Below, in pieces: positions 9,130 through 17,297 of a stretch of DNA of 64,000 bases. The stretch's first letter is position 1, and every line of letters starts with the position of its first letter. The notes under the pieces were generated by a model. The model saw nothing but the letters and a program-made list of their open reading frames with translations, searched no databases and had not been told where the DNA came from. The stretch lies in assembly GCA_934359755.1 (NCBI GenBank), contig CAKRLV010000004.1:62001-126000 (forward strand). The letters run 5' to 3'. Position numbers and translations under genes: made by a program. The stretch is from an uncultured Agathobacter sp. Its GTDB lineage: Bacteria > Bacillota > Clostridia > Lachnospirales > Lachnospiraceae.

Positions 9130-11526
9130 ATGAATAATGTATTTGGTCTCGATATCGGAACTAGAAATGTTGTCGGTACAGTAGGATATCGTACAGAGGA
9201 TGATGAATTTATAGTAGTTGCGCAGTATATTAAACAGCATGATACAAGAGCAATGCTCGATGGACAGATTCATGATATTGGTAAAGTGGCAAAGACTATT
9301 GATGCAGTTAAGAAAGAATTGGAGCAGCAGATTGGACAGCCGCTTACAGAAGTCTGTATTGCAGCCGCCGGTCGTGTACTTAAGACAGTAACTACGCATG
9401 TTGAATATGAATATGCTGAGGAATCTGTTGTCACAGGCGAGGATATTCATACCCTCAATCTGCTTGGAATAGAGAAAGCTCAGACATCTCTTAAAGATAT
9501 TAATGACACTAATTATAAGTTTTATTGTGTTGGATATTCTGTTGTTAAATATTATTTGAATGATGAACCGTTTATCAGTCTAGAGGATCATAAAGCAGAT
9601 AAAATTGGCGAAGACATAATTGTGACGTTTTTGCCAGAAGATGTTGTTGATGGTCTTTATTCGGCAGTAGGACATGCTGGATTAAGTGTTGCCAATATGA
9701 CTCTCGAGCCTATTGCGGCAATCAATGTTGCAATACCAGAGAATTTTAGAATGTTAAATATAGCCCTCGTTGATGTGGGAGCAGGAACATCAGATATTTC
9801 ACTCACAAGAGATGGAAGTATTATAGCATATGGAATGATTCCACATGCAGGAGACGAACTTACCGAACTTATAGTACAGCATTTTCTTGTAGATTTTAAA
9901 ACGGCAGAGGCTATGAAGCTTGATTCAACAGAATCAGATGAAGTTACATACAATGATATTATGTGTATCACGCATACTATCCCTTCATCAGATATATGGA
10001 AAGTTGTGGAACCTGTAGTTGAGAAAATTACAACTGAGGTCGCAGAAAAAATAAGAGAATTGAATGCCAATAAATCAGTAAGTGCATGCTTTGTTGTAGG
10101 AGGCGGTGGCAAAGTCCATGGTTTTACAGAGCTGCTTGCAAAGAAGCTGGACCTGCCAGAAGAACGAGTTGCATTACGAGGAGAGGAAGTTCTTGGCGAG
10201 GTGACATTCCAGCAGCCGGATATAAAGAAAGATCCACTATTGGTTACACCGATTGGTATCTGTCTTAACTATTATGAGCAGAGAAATAATTTTATTATGG
10301 TTCGTTTTAATGGAGAGAGATTAAAGTTATATGACAATAATCGTCTTACCATCGTGGATGCTGCTATGCAAGCGGGATTTCCAAATGATCAGCTGTTTCC
10401 AAAGCGTGGTATGCCTATCAATTTTACAGTCAATGGTGCTGCAAGAATTGCAAGAGGTGAGGCAGGGGAAGCCGCTGTGGTGACAATGAATGGAAGACCT
10501 GCTAATATAAATACACCGCTTGAACCTAATAGTGAGATTACAATTGAGCCATCTACAGCAGGTGAGGCAGCCAGATATACAATTAATCAGTTAGAAGAGT
10601 TTAATCAGGCATCGCTTACATTTATTATAAATGGCAAAGATGTTATTTGTCCGAAGTTTGTTCAGGTTAATGGAAGTCTGGAGCCTGGAAGTTATGAGAT
10701 TCAGGAGGGAGACGAAATCGAGACCCGTAACTTCTATACAGTAGGGCAGATCGCTGAATTTATGGATGTTGTAATTGATGAGCAGCAGGAAATTCTTGTA
10801 AATAACAGGGATGCCGATTTGAATACTTTAGTGTATGAGAATTTTTCTATTGAATGGACGGAAGATCCTTATGGAGTTCGTACGAATTACAACTCAGATT
10901 TTTTCAGAAATGATTTTGCAGCGTACAATTCGGGCACCGCATCGACTGATATTGTAAGCAATAATATTGGTGCATCAGATACTGGTTTGGTTGATAATTC
11001 AACTAATAATACAACTGATTATAAGATAGATAATTCAAGTCAGGAAATTAAATCAGAAGCAGGCACACAGATACAGACAGAACAGGAAGTATCATCAGGC
11101 ACACAGATACAGACAGAACAGGAAGTATCATCAGGGGCACAGATACATGCAGAACAGGAAGTAGCATCAGAGGCGCAGATACATGCAGAACAGGAAATGT
11201 CAGCAAATGCACAGATACAGACAGAGCAGGAAGTAGCATCAGGGGCGCAGATGCAGAATGGTATTAGTGATGGTGTAGGATCTGCAGGCGAAGTTGAAGA
11301 GCCGGCAGACAATACTAAGATTATAGTAGTTACAGTCAATGGAGAAGCTGTTGAGTTATCTGGAAAAGAAACATATATTTTTGTTGATATATTTGATAGA
11401 ATAACATTTGACCTCCAGAAAGGAAGGGGACGGGCTATTGTGACTCTTATAAATGGTCGTGAGGCACAGTTCTCTGAAGAATTACATGATGGAGACAAGA
11501 TAGAATTATACTGGAAAGAGAATTAA
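9130..11526 (+). CDS. FtsA/PilM-like actin-fold ATPase with long repeat-bearing C-terminus
   Basis: 798 residues, roughly twice the length of FtsA. Residues 1 to about 350 form an actin/Hsp70-type ATPase: GLDIGTRNVVGTVG at the start, VDVGAGTSDISLT near 220 and VVGGGGKVHGF near 320. Then come two beta-rich segments (about 400-560) of unknown class. Five 12-residue repeats of the GTQIQTEQEVSS type follow (residues 645-704), and the last 70 residues look like a beta-grasp fold ending in GDKIELYWKEN. No membrane-targeting helix like that of FtsA is evident. The gene sits between coaE and a walJ-type gene, so a cell-envelope or division role is possible. It is a conserved clostridial type with no assigned function that I know of. 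Confidence 0.8.
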   Translation: MNNVFGLDIGTRNVVGTVGYRTEDDEFIVVAQYIKQHDTRAMLDGQIHDIGKVAKTIDAVKKELEQQIGQPLTEVCIAAAGRVLKTVTTHVEYEYAEESVVTGEDIHTLNLLGIEKAQTSLKDINDTNYKFYCVGYSVVKYYLNDEPFISLEDHKADKIGEDIIVTFLPEDVVDGLYSAVGHAGLSVANMTLEPIAAINVAIPENFRMLNIALVDVGAGTSDISLTRDGSIIAYGMIPHAGDELTELIVQHFLVDFKTAEAMKLDSTESDEVTYNDIMCITHTIPSSDIWKVVEPVVEKITTEVAEKIRELNANKSVSACFVVGGGGKVHGFTELLAKKLDLPEERVALRGEEVLGEVTFQQPDIKKDPLLVTPIGICLNYYEQRNNFIMVRFNGERLKLYDNNRLTIVDAAMQAGFPNDQLFPKRGMPINFTVNGAARIARGEAGEAAVVTMNGRPANINTPLEPNSEITIEPSTAGEAARYTINQLEEFNQASLTFIINGKDVICPKFVQVNGSLEPGSYEIQEGDEIETRNFYTVGQIAEFMDVVIDEQQEILVNNRDADLNTLVYENFSIEWTEDPYGVRTNYNSDFFRNDFAAYNSGTASTDIVSNNIGASDTGLVDNSTNNTTDYKIDNSSQEIKSEAGTQIQTEQEVSSGTQIQTEQEVSSGAQIHAEQEVASEAQIHAEQEMSANAQIQTEQEVASGAQMQNGISDGVGSAGEVEEPADNTKIIVVTVNGEAVELSGKETYIFVDIFDRITFDLQKGRGRAIVTLINGREAQFSEELHDGDKIELYWKEN
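11062..11241 (+). repeat. Five tandem 36-bp repeats inside the FtsA-like gene
   Basis: Five in-frame 36-bp units encode G/E/N-x-Q-I-x-x-E-Q-E-x-x-S. The first two are nearly identical at DNA level and the later ones have diverged by a few bases, which suggests recent slippage or unequal exchange. The reading frame is kept. Confidence 0.9.
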
Positions 11527-11527
11527 G

Positions 11528-12328
11528 ATGTTAGAATTATGTAGTATAGCAAGTGGCAGTAGTGGAAACTGTATTTGCGTCGGTACAGATGATGATCATA
11601 TTCTTGTTGATGCAGGAATAAGTGGTAAGAAAATTGAAAAAGGTCTTGAATCCATTGATTTGAAAGCAAGTGAGATGAGAGGCATACTTATTACTCATGA
11701 ACATATTGATCATATTGCAGGACTTGGTGTTATGTCAAGACGATATGGATTGCCGATATATGCCACAAGAGGAACTGTTGAGGCTATTAAGAATGTCAAA
11801 TCAGTAGGAAATATTGATGATGGGCTTTTTAATGTAATAGAACCAGATGTTGAATTTACTATAGGTTCCTTGAATATGAAGCCATTACATATTTCACATG
11901 ATGCCGCAGATCCTGTAGCATATAAGGTGTCAAATGGAAATCATAGTGTGGCAGTAGTTACAGATCTTGGCACATATGATAAGAAAATAGTTGACGAACT
12001 GCAAGGTCTTGATGCATTATTATTAGAAGCGAATCATGATGTTAATATGTTGCAGACGGGGGTATATCCATATCCACTTAAGCAAAGAATTCTTGGTGAG
12101 CGAGGTCATTTGTCAAATGAAAGCAGTGGTCAGTTATTATGCGAACTGCTTCATGATAATTTTGGAACAGTGATGTTAGGACATCTTAGCAAAGAGAACA
12201 ACTACGAAGAATTGGCATATGAGGCAGTTCGGCTTGAAGTTACGATGGGAGATAATCCATATAAGGCGGAAGACTTCCCTATGTTTGTTGCTAAAAGAGA
12301 TGAGCCATCTCAGCTGATTCGAGTATAG
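11528..12328 (+). CDS. WalJ/YycJ-type metallo-beta-lactamase-fold hydrolase
   Basis: 266 residues starting 1 nt after the FtsA-like gene. It begins with CSIASGSSGNC, typical of the YycJ/WalJ group, and has the zinc motif THEHIDH near residue 55, an Asp in VVTDLG near 142, and a later His in LGHLSKEN. Family members are metal-dependent phosphodiesterases or nucleases linked in Bacillus to the WalRK cell-wall system and to mutation avoidance. No walR or walK gene lies beside it here, so the cell-wall link is only by family. Confidence 0.88.
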   Translation: MLELCSIASGSSGNCICVGTDDDHILVDAGISGKKIEKGLESIDLKASEMRGILITHEHIDHIAGLGVMSRRYGLPIYATRGTVEAIKNVKSVGNIDDGLFNVIEPDVEFTIGSLNMKPLHISHDAADPVAYKVSNGNHSVAVVTDLGTYDKKIVDELQGLDALLLEANHDVNMLQTGVYPYPLKQRILGERGHLSNESSGQLLCELLHDNFGTVMLGHLSKENNYEELAYEAVRLEVTMGDNPYKAEDFPMFVAKRDEPSQLIRV

Positions 12329-12347
12329 TAAGATAAAGGAGATAACT

Positions 12348-12632
12348 ATGGAAAACACAAAGAACAAAGTAATTATTACAGTAGTAGGAAAAGACACTGT
12401 AGGTATCATCGCAAAGGTGTGTACTTATCTTTCAGAAAGTGGTGTGAATGTATTAGATATTTCACAGACAATAGTATCAGGATATTTTAATATGATGATG
12501 ATTGTTGATATGGTTTCAGCAACAAAATCTTTTGCAGATATTTCAGCACAGCTTGATTCTTTAGGAGAAGAAATTGGTGTTGCAATTAAATGCCAGAAAG
12601 AAGAAATTTTTGAGAAGATGCATCGTATCTAA
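12348..12632 (+). CDS. ACT-domain protein (UPF0237)
   Basis: 94 residues, a single ACT domain: VIITVVGKDTVGIIAKV at the start with the ligand-binding Gly, then LDISQTIVSGYFNMMMIVD. ATG at 12348 follows AAAGGAGAT. ACT domains bind small molecules such as amino acids. Genes of this family almost always stand beside a UPF0210 gene, as here with 32 nt between, so the two probably act together. The ligand is unknown. Confidence 0.9.
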   Translation: MENTKNKVIITVVGKDTVGIIAKVCTYLSESGVNVLDISQTIVSGYFNMMMIVDMVSATKSFADISAQLDSLGEEIGVAIKCQKEEIFEKMHRI

Positions 12633-12664
12633 GGATAACTGATGTTTTGTGGAAGGAGACAAGT

Positions 12665-14029
12665 ATGATTAATATTGGTGAAGTAATAGAAACCAATGAA
12701 ATGGTTGAGAAGGAGAATTTGGACGTTCGTACAATTACTCTTGGTATCAGCCTTTTAGATTGTATTGATTCAGACCTTGATAAGGTGAATCAGAATATTT
12801 ATAACAAAATTACAACATTAGCAAAGAATCTTGTTGCAGTAGGACAGGATATAGAGAACAATTATTGTATTCCTATTGTAAATAAAAGAATATCTGTTAC
12901 ACCTATAGCATTAGTAGGTGGAGCTGCATGTAAGTCGCCAGAAGATTTTGTTACAATTGCAAAGACTCTTGACAAAGCGGCAAAGACTGTAGGAGTTAAC
13001 TTTATCGGAGGATACTCAGCACTTGTATCTAAGGGTATGACTAAGGCTGATGAGAATCTGATTCGTTCAATACCAAAGGCATTGGCTGAGACTGATATTG
13101 TTTGCAGTTCTATTAATGTTGGCTCAACAAAGACTGGTATCAATATGGATGCCGTTAAACTTATGGGTGAAATCGTAAAGGAGACAGCAGAATATACTAA
13201 AGAACAGGATTCGTTAGGATGTGCTAAACTTGTTATCTTCTGTAATGCACCAGATGATAACCCATTCATGGCAGGAGCATTCCATGGTGTGACAGAAGCA
13301 GATGCAATTATCAATGTCGGAGTAAGTGGTCCGGGAGTAGTTAAGACTGCACTTGAGAAAGTTCGTGGAGAGAATTTTGAAGTCCTTTGTGAGACAATCA
13401 AAAAGACAGCATTTAAGGTTACAAGAGTAGGTCAGCTTGTTGCAAAAGAAGCTTCAGTTAAGCTTGGAGTTCCATTTGGTATTATTGATCTTTCGCTTGC
13501 ACCAACTCCAGCAATCGGTGATAGTGTCGCTGATATTTTATGTGAAATCGGTCTTGAACATGCTGGTGCACCAGGAACGACAGCAGCACTTGCACTTCTT
13601 AATGATCAGGTTAAGAAGGGTGGAATTATGGCATCTTCTTATGTAGGCGGACTTAGTGGTGCATTTATACCAGTTAGTGAAGATCAGGGTATGATTGATG
13701 CTGTTAATGATGGAGCACTCACTCTTGAAAAGCTTGAAGCAATGACATGCGTCTGCTCAGTAGGACTTGATATGATTGCTATTCCAGGAGATACAAAGCC
13801 AACCACTATCTCTGGTATTATTGCAGATGAGATGGCAATTGGTATGATTAATCAGAAGACAACAGCAGTTCGTCTTATTCCAGTAATTGGAAAGGGTGTA
13901 GGGGAGACTGTTGAATTTGGTGGACTTTTAGGATATGCACCAATTATGCCTGTAAACCAGTTTTCATGTGATGCATTTGTAAACAGAGGTGGACGTATTC
14001 CTGCACCAATACATTCATTTAAGAATTAA
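12665..14029 (+). CDS. UPF0210 (DUF711) family protein, PFL-like
   Basis: 454 residues from the ATG at 12665, preceded by GGAAGGAGA. It is rich in Gly and Ala with conserved stretches NVGVSGPGVV, APTPAIGDSVADIL and EFGGLLGYAPIMPVN. The family belongs to the radical glycyl / pyruvate-formate-lyase-like fold class by earlier comparison, but no activity is established, and the glycyl-radical loop is not obvious here. It ends the run starting at 3526. The stop codon lies inside the first unit of a 35-bp tandem repeat. Confidence 0.88.
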   Translation: MINIGEVIETNEMVEKENLDVRTITLGISLLDCIDSDLDKVNQNIYNKITTLAKNLVAVGQDIENNYCIPIVNKRISVTPIALVGGAACKSPEDFVTIAKTLDKAAKTVGVNFIGGYSALVSKGMTKADENLIRSIPKALAETDIVCSSINVGSTKTGINMDAVKLMGEIVKETAEYTKEQDSLGCAKLVIFCNAPDDNPFMAGAFHGVTEADAIINVGVSGPGVVKTALEKVRGENFEVLCETIKKTAFKVTRVGQLVAKEASVKLGVPFGIIDLSLAPTPAIGDSVADILCEIGLEHAGAPGTTAALALLNDQVKKGGIMASSYVGGLSGAFIPVSEDQGMIDAVNDGALTLEKLEAMTCVCSVGLDMIAIPGDTKPTTISGIIADEMAIGMINQKTTAVRLIPVIGKGVGETVEFGGLLGYAPIMPVNQFSCDAFVNRGGRIPAPIHSFKN

Positions 14030-14110
14030 CACAAATACCATTTGGATAGAATTAACTGAATTAACACAAATACCGTTTGGATAGAATTAACTGAATTAAC
14101 ACAAATACTG
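14025..14110. repeat. 35-bp tandem repeat, about 2.5 copies
   Basis: Units start at 14025, 14060 and 14095 (ATTAACACAAATACC and onward), differing by one or two bases. The first unit overlaps the UPF0210 stop codon and the partial third ends just before the promoter of the purine leader. Confidence 0.9.
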
Positions 14111-14119
14111 TTTTGATAC

Positions 14120-14148
14120 TTGACAAAATGTGTTTGTACATGTTTAAA
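14120..14148 (+). promoter_or_regulatory. Predicted sigma-A promoter of the IMP-synthesis operon
   Basis: TTGACA (14120-14125), 17-bp spacer, TTTAAA (14143-14148). Transcription would begin at about 14155, directly ahead of the riboswitch. Confidence 0.6.
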
Positions 14149-14159
14149 TTGATTTAGTT

Positions 14160-14233
14160 ATATGACTGACGGAATAGTGGAGTTTACCACATGAAGTATA
14201 ACGAACATTGAATTTAAGCCGACCGTCTGGGCG
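14160..14233 (+). promoter_or_regulatory. ZTP (pfl) riboswitch aptamer
   Basis: The leader contains GACTGACGG, a stem GTGG/CCAC closing an AGTTTA loop (14177-14190), ACGA, and the hallmark CCGACCGTCTGGGC (14219-14232). This order matches the pfl/ZTP class, which binds the alarmone ZTP/ZMP (AICAR phosphates) and signals low 10-formyl-tetrahydrofolate. It sits upstream of the two enzymes that consume AICAR, a known type of target. The CCGACC element would be freed from the downstream terminator when ligand is bound. Confidence 0.88.
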
Positions 14234-14282
14234 TACAGAAGTTATTAAATAGCTACGTGTGCGCTTGGAAAGGTCGGTTTTT
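14219..14282 (+). terminator. Riboswitch-controlled intrinsic terminator
   Basis: CCGACC (14219-14224) pairs with GGTCGG (14272-14277), and CTGGGCG (14227-14233) with CGCTTGG (14262-14268), followed by TTTTT. The 5' arm is the conserved 3' half of the ZTP aptamer, so ligand-bound aptamer and terminator exclude each other: an ON switch. Confidence 0.85.
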
Positions 14283-14311
14283 AGCGCATATAAAGAAAGA
14301 GAGGTAATAAA

Positions 14312-15025
14312 ATGAACAAGGTATCACTTGCACAGGAATTATCAAGCACAAGCTATCCAGGACGTGGAATTGTAATTGGCGTATCTAAGGATGGAAAGAA
14401 AGCAGTAACAGCATATTTTATTATGGGAAGAAGTGAGAACAGCCGTAATCGTGTGTTTGTAGAGGATGGTGAAGGAATCCGTACACAGGCATTTGACCCA
14501 TCTAAGCTTGAAGATCCAAGTCTTATTATTTATGCACCTGTAAGAGTTCTGGGAAATAAGACAATTGTTACTAATGGTGATCAGACAGACACGATTTACG
14601 AACTTATGGACAAGCAGCAGACATTTGAGCAGGCACTTCGTACAAGAGAGTTTGAGCCAGACGCACCTAACTATACTCCTCGTATTTCTGGAATTATGCA
14701 TATTGAAGACGGAAGTTTTAATTATGCTATGTCAATTTTAAAGAGCAACAATGGCAACCCAGATGCATGCAACAGATATACATTTGCATACTCAAATCCA
14801 ATAGCAGGCGAGGGACATTTTATTCACACATATATGGGTGACGGAAATCCACTTCCTAGCTTCGAAGGCGAGCCTACATGGGTTGATATAGATGGCGATA
14901 TTGATAGTTTTACAAATATGGTATGGGAAAATCTGAATGAAGACAATAAGGTTTCCCTTTTTGTAAGATATATTGACATTGCAACAGGAGAATATGAGAC
15001 ACGCATAGTCAACAAAAATAAATAA
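14312..15025 (+). CDS. IMP cyclohydrolase, PurO type
   Basis: 237 residues, with GAGGTAATAAA before the ATG. The protein resembles the archaeal-type IMP cyclohydrolase PurO: PGRGIVIGVSKDGK near the N-terminus, YFIMGRSENSRNR, and YAPVRVLG, an NTN-hydrolase-like fold. It closes the ring of FAICAR to give IMP, the last step of purine synthesis. It stands in for the N-terminal half of bifunctional PurH, which is missing here. The AICAR formyltransferase gene follows after 131 nt, and both are under the ZTP riboswitch. Confidence 0.85.
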   Translation: MNKVSLAQELSSTSYPGRGIVIGVSKDGKKAVTAYFIMGRSENSRNRVFVEDGEGIRTQAFDPSKLEDPSLIIYAPVRVLGNKTIVTNGDQTDTIYELMDKQQTFEQALRTREFEPDAPNYTPRISGIMHIEDGSFNYAMSILKSNNGNPDACNRYTFAYSNPIAGEGHFIHTYMGDGNPLPSFEGEPTWVDIDGDIDSFTNMVWENLNEDNKVSLFVRYIDIATGEYETRIVNKNK

Positions 15026-15156
15026 TACTTAAAAGTAATAATACTCAAATTGTATAATATACGAAAAGTATATGTTCAAACGATACTATAGAGTGCAAGA
15101 ACATTAAGGCAGCAAAAATAAATACAAATTAACAGTACATATCAGGAGAATTTATT

Positions 15157-16335
15157 ATGCAGGAATATGAATTAAAATACGGATGTAACCCAAATCAGAA
15201 GCCATCAAGAATATATATGCAGGAAGGTGAACTTCCAGTAAAAATCCTAAGCGGTAGAGCGGGATATATCAATTTTCTTGACGCATTCAATGGATGGCAG
15301 CTTGTAAGAGAACTTAAAAGAGCTACAGGACTTCCAGCTGCAACTTCATTCAAGCATGTATCGCCGGCCGGAGCAGCAGTTGGTCAGCCACTATCTGATG
15401 TAGAAAAGCAGATTTATTGGGTGAACGATATGGATATCGAGTTCACACCACTGGCAAATGCATATATCAGAGCAAGAGGCGCTGATAGAATGTCATCTTT
15501 TGGTGATTTTATTTCTTTATCAGACGTATGTGATAAGAGCACAGCACTTGTAATTAAAAGAGAAGTTTCAGATGGTGTAATTGCACCTGGATATACTGAT
15601 GAAGCTCTTGAGATTCTTAAAGCCAAGAAAAAGGGAAATTACTGTGTAATTGAAATAGATCCAGATTATGAGCCAGCGCCAATTGAGCGTAAGGATGTAT
15701 TTGGAATTACATTTGAGCAGGGAAGAAATGAGCTAAAGATAGATGATGATTTCTTTAACAATATTGTTACAGAGAACAAAGATCTTACAGAGCAGGCTAA
15801 AATTGATTTAGCTATTGCAATGATTACACTTAAGTATACACAGTCTAATTCAGTATGTTATGTAAAAGGTGGACAGGCAATTGGTATTGGTGCAGGACAG
15901 CAGTCGCGTATTCACTGTACAAGACTTGCTGGTTCAAAGGCCGATAACTGGTGGCTCCGTCAGTCTCCACAGGTGCTTGGTCTTCAGTTTGTAGATGGAA
16001 TCAAGCGTGCTGATAGAGATAACACAATTGACTTATACATTGGAGAGGATTATATGGATGTTCTTGCAGAAGGTGAGTGGCAGAAATTCTTCAAGGTTAA
16101 GCCAGATGTATTTACAGCAGAAGAAAAGAGAGCCTGGTTAGATAAGAATACAGATGTTGCTCTTGGTTCAGATGCATTTTTCCCATTTGGAGACAATATT
16201 GAGAGAGCATATAAGAGTGGTGTTAAATATGTTGCACAGCCAGGCGGATCAGTTCGTGATGACAATGTAATTGATACATGTAACAAGTACGGAATGGTTA
16301 TGAGCTTTACAGGAATTCGTTTATTCCATCACTAA
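15157..16335 (+). CDS. AICAR formyltransferase (stand-alone, PurH C-terminal type)
   Basis: 392 residues. It starts with YELKYGCNPNQKPSRIY, the beginning of the AICAR transformylase domain of PurH. The core K-H-V-S-P-A-G-A-A-V holds the catalytic Lys-His pair near residue 66. QSNSVCYVKGGQAIGIGAGQQSR and the C-terminal PFGDNIERA and GGSVRDD complete the domain. It transfers a formyl group from 10-formyl-tetrahydrofolate to AICAR. No cyclohydrolase domain is attached and the N-terminus starts cleanly with an ATG after AGGAG, so this is a natural split form rather than a broken gene. Confidence 0.93.
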   Translation: MQEYELKYGCNPNQKPSRIYMQEGELPVKILSGRAGYINFLDAFNGWQLVRELKRATGLPAATSFKHVSPAGAAVGQPLSDVEKQIYWVNDMDIEFTPLANAYIRARGADRMSSFGDFISLSDVCDKSTALVIKREVSDGVIAPGYTDEALEILKAKKKGNYCVIEIDPDYEPAPIERKDVFGITFEQGRNELKIDDDFFNNIVTENKDLTEQAKIDLAIAMITLKYTQSNSVCYVKGGQAIGIGAGQQSRIHCTRLAGSKADNWWLRQSPQVLGLQFVDGIKRADRDNTIDLYIGEDYMDVLAEGEWQKFFKVKPDVFTAEEKRAWLDKNTDVALGSDAFFPFGDNIERAYKSGVKYVAQPGGSVRDDNVIDTCNKYGMVMSFTGIRLFHH

Positions 16336-16378
16336 TTTGTACGATGTTTATGAAATATTAAGAAAAAATCCCTTGTTC

Positions 16379-16406
16379 TTGGCACTTTAATTGATTAAAC
16401 TATAAG
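16379..16406 (+). promoter_or_regulatory. Predicted promoter with palindromic operator for the MarR gene
   Basis: TTGGCA (16379-16384) and TATAAG (16401-16406) have a 16-bp spacer. The spacer holds the perfect palindrome TTTAAT-TG-ATTAAA (16386-16399). A dyad between -35 and -10 is a common place for a MarR protein to repress its own gene. Confidence 0.5.
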
Positions 16407-16434
16407 AGTGAGATTAAAGGAGGAGAAGAAGAGA

Positions 16435-16902
16435 ATGAAAGAAATAACAAGAGAACAACTTATCGAGATGGGAAATGATTGGTTAAGAATGCAGTTTGTC
16501 ACAGGTGATGAACATTTTGCTAAATTATTTTCTGAGATGGCTACATATGATTATATTGCTCTTTTGCTATTACAACGTAGAATGGGATTAGGAGATGACC
16601 GAATCTATCTGAAGGAAATCTGCGAGGAACTCGATATGCAGATGGCTCAGGTATCTAAAATTGTACAGCGAATGCAGAATAGAGGATTTGTTTACTGGAC
16701 ACACGATGCATCAGATAGACCAGGAACGTTTATTACATTGTCTGAGAGCGGAAGGGATACGCTTAAGAGACAAGAAGAAAAAATCGCAGTATTTTTCGAG
16801 AAAGCAATTACGAAATATGGAGCAGATGATTTCATTAAGTTGATGGATCTTAGAAAGCGTTTTAACGATACGATGGAAGAGGTCTTAGAAGAATCTGAAT
16901 AA
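16435..16902 (+). CDS. MarR-family transcriptional regulator
   Basis: 155 residues from the ATG at 16435, after AAAGGAGGAG; a GTG at 16408 lies upstream of that site and is less likely. The winged-helix core runs from about 45 to 115, with ICEELDMQMAQVSKIVQRMQNRGFV as recognition helix region and DASDRPGTFITLSESGRD as wing. MarR dimers usually repress nearby or own genes and release DNA on binding a small molecule. The gene is alone between terminators; a dyad in its own promoter suggests autoregulation. The ligand is unknown. Confidence 0.88.
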   Translation: MKEITREQLIEMGNDWLRMQFVTGDEHFAKLFSEMATYDYIALLLLQRRMGLGDDRIYLKEICEELDMQMAQVSKIVQRMQNRGFVYWTHDASDRPGTFITLSESGRDTLKRQEEKIAVFFEKAITKYGADDFIKLMDLRKRFNDTMEEVLEESE

Positions 16903-16919
16903 TGATTTTAATTATACTG

Positions 16920-16955
16920 AGTGCAGTCTTTACAATTACAAGGACTGCACTTTTT
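16920..16955 (+). terminator. Intrinsic terminator after the MarR gene
   Basis: AGTGCAGTCTT and AAGGACTGCACT form a stem with a 9-nt loop, followed by TTTTTAT. Confidence 0.88.
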
Positions 16956-17297
16956 ATACCTTCTTTAAGGGAAACTAAAGTTAACCTGAACGTTATCTTA
17001 ATAATGTGTAGAATTGTTGAAAGCGAATTGGGGGATAGTTATAATTAATAACAGTATAAATTGTCAATTTATGTGAATATCAGAAAGGTAAGAATATCAG
17101 AAAGGTAAGAATATCAGAAAGGTAAGAATATCAGAATGGTAAGAATGTCAGAATGGCAAGAATGTCAGAATGGCAAGAATATCAGAATGGTAAGAATATC
17201 AGAATATTAAAAGAAGCATATTAATAAAATATCAGGTAATAAAAGTATAATATGTATTGTTTTACATAGGGATAGTTGATTATGAAAAGGAGACAAT
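16956..17297. other. Gene-free stretch before the ABC transporter operon
   Basis: No credible coding frame. It holds the 17-bp repeat array and, after it, a TATAAT at about 17247 without a clear -35 box, which may be the transporter promoter. Confidence 0.5.
17075..17211. repeat. 17-bp tandem repeat, eight copies
   Basis: Units of the form GAATATCAGAAAGGTAA start every 17 bp from 17075 to 17194. The copies drift from AAAGG to AATGG and from ATATC to ATGTC along the array. The period is not a multiple of three and no gene crosses it. Confidence 0.93.

Noticed and set aside
11040..11498. 152-codon minus-strand Cys-rich frame opposite the FtsA-like gene
   Set aside because: It is the antisense of the 36-bp repeats and has no ribosome binding site.
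15157..16335. Possible truncated purH
   Set aside because: The missing cyclohydrolase half is supplied by the PurO-type gene upstream, the start has its own AGGAG, and the domain is complete, so it is a natural split form.
17075..17211. 17-bp array as a CRISPR locus
   Set aside because: There are no unique spacers between units and the period is far too short; no cas gene is near.
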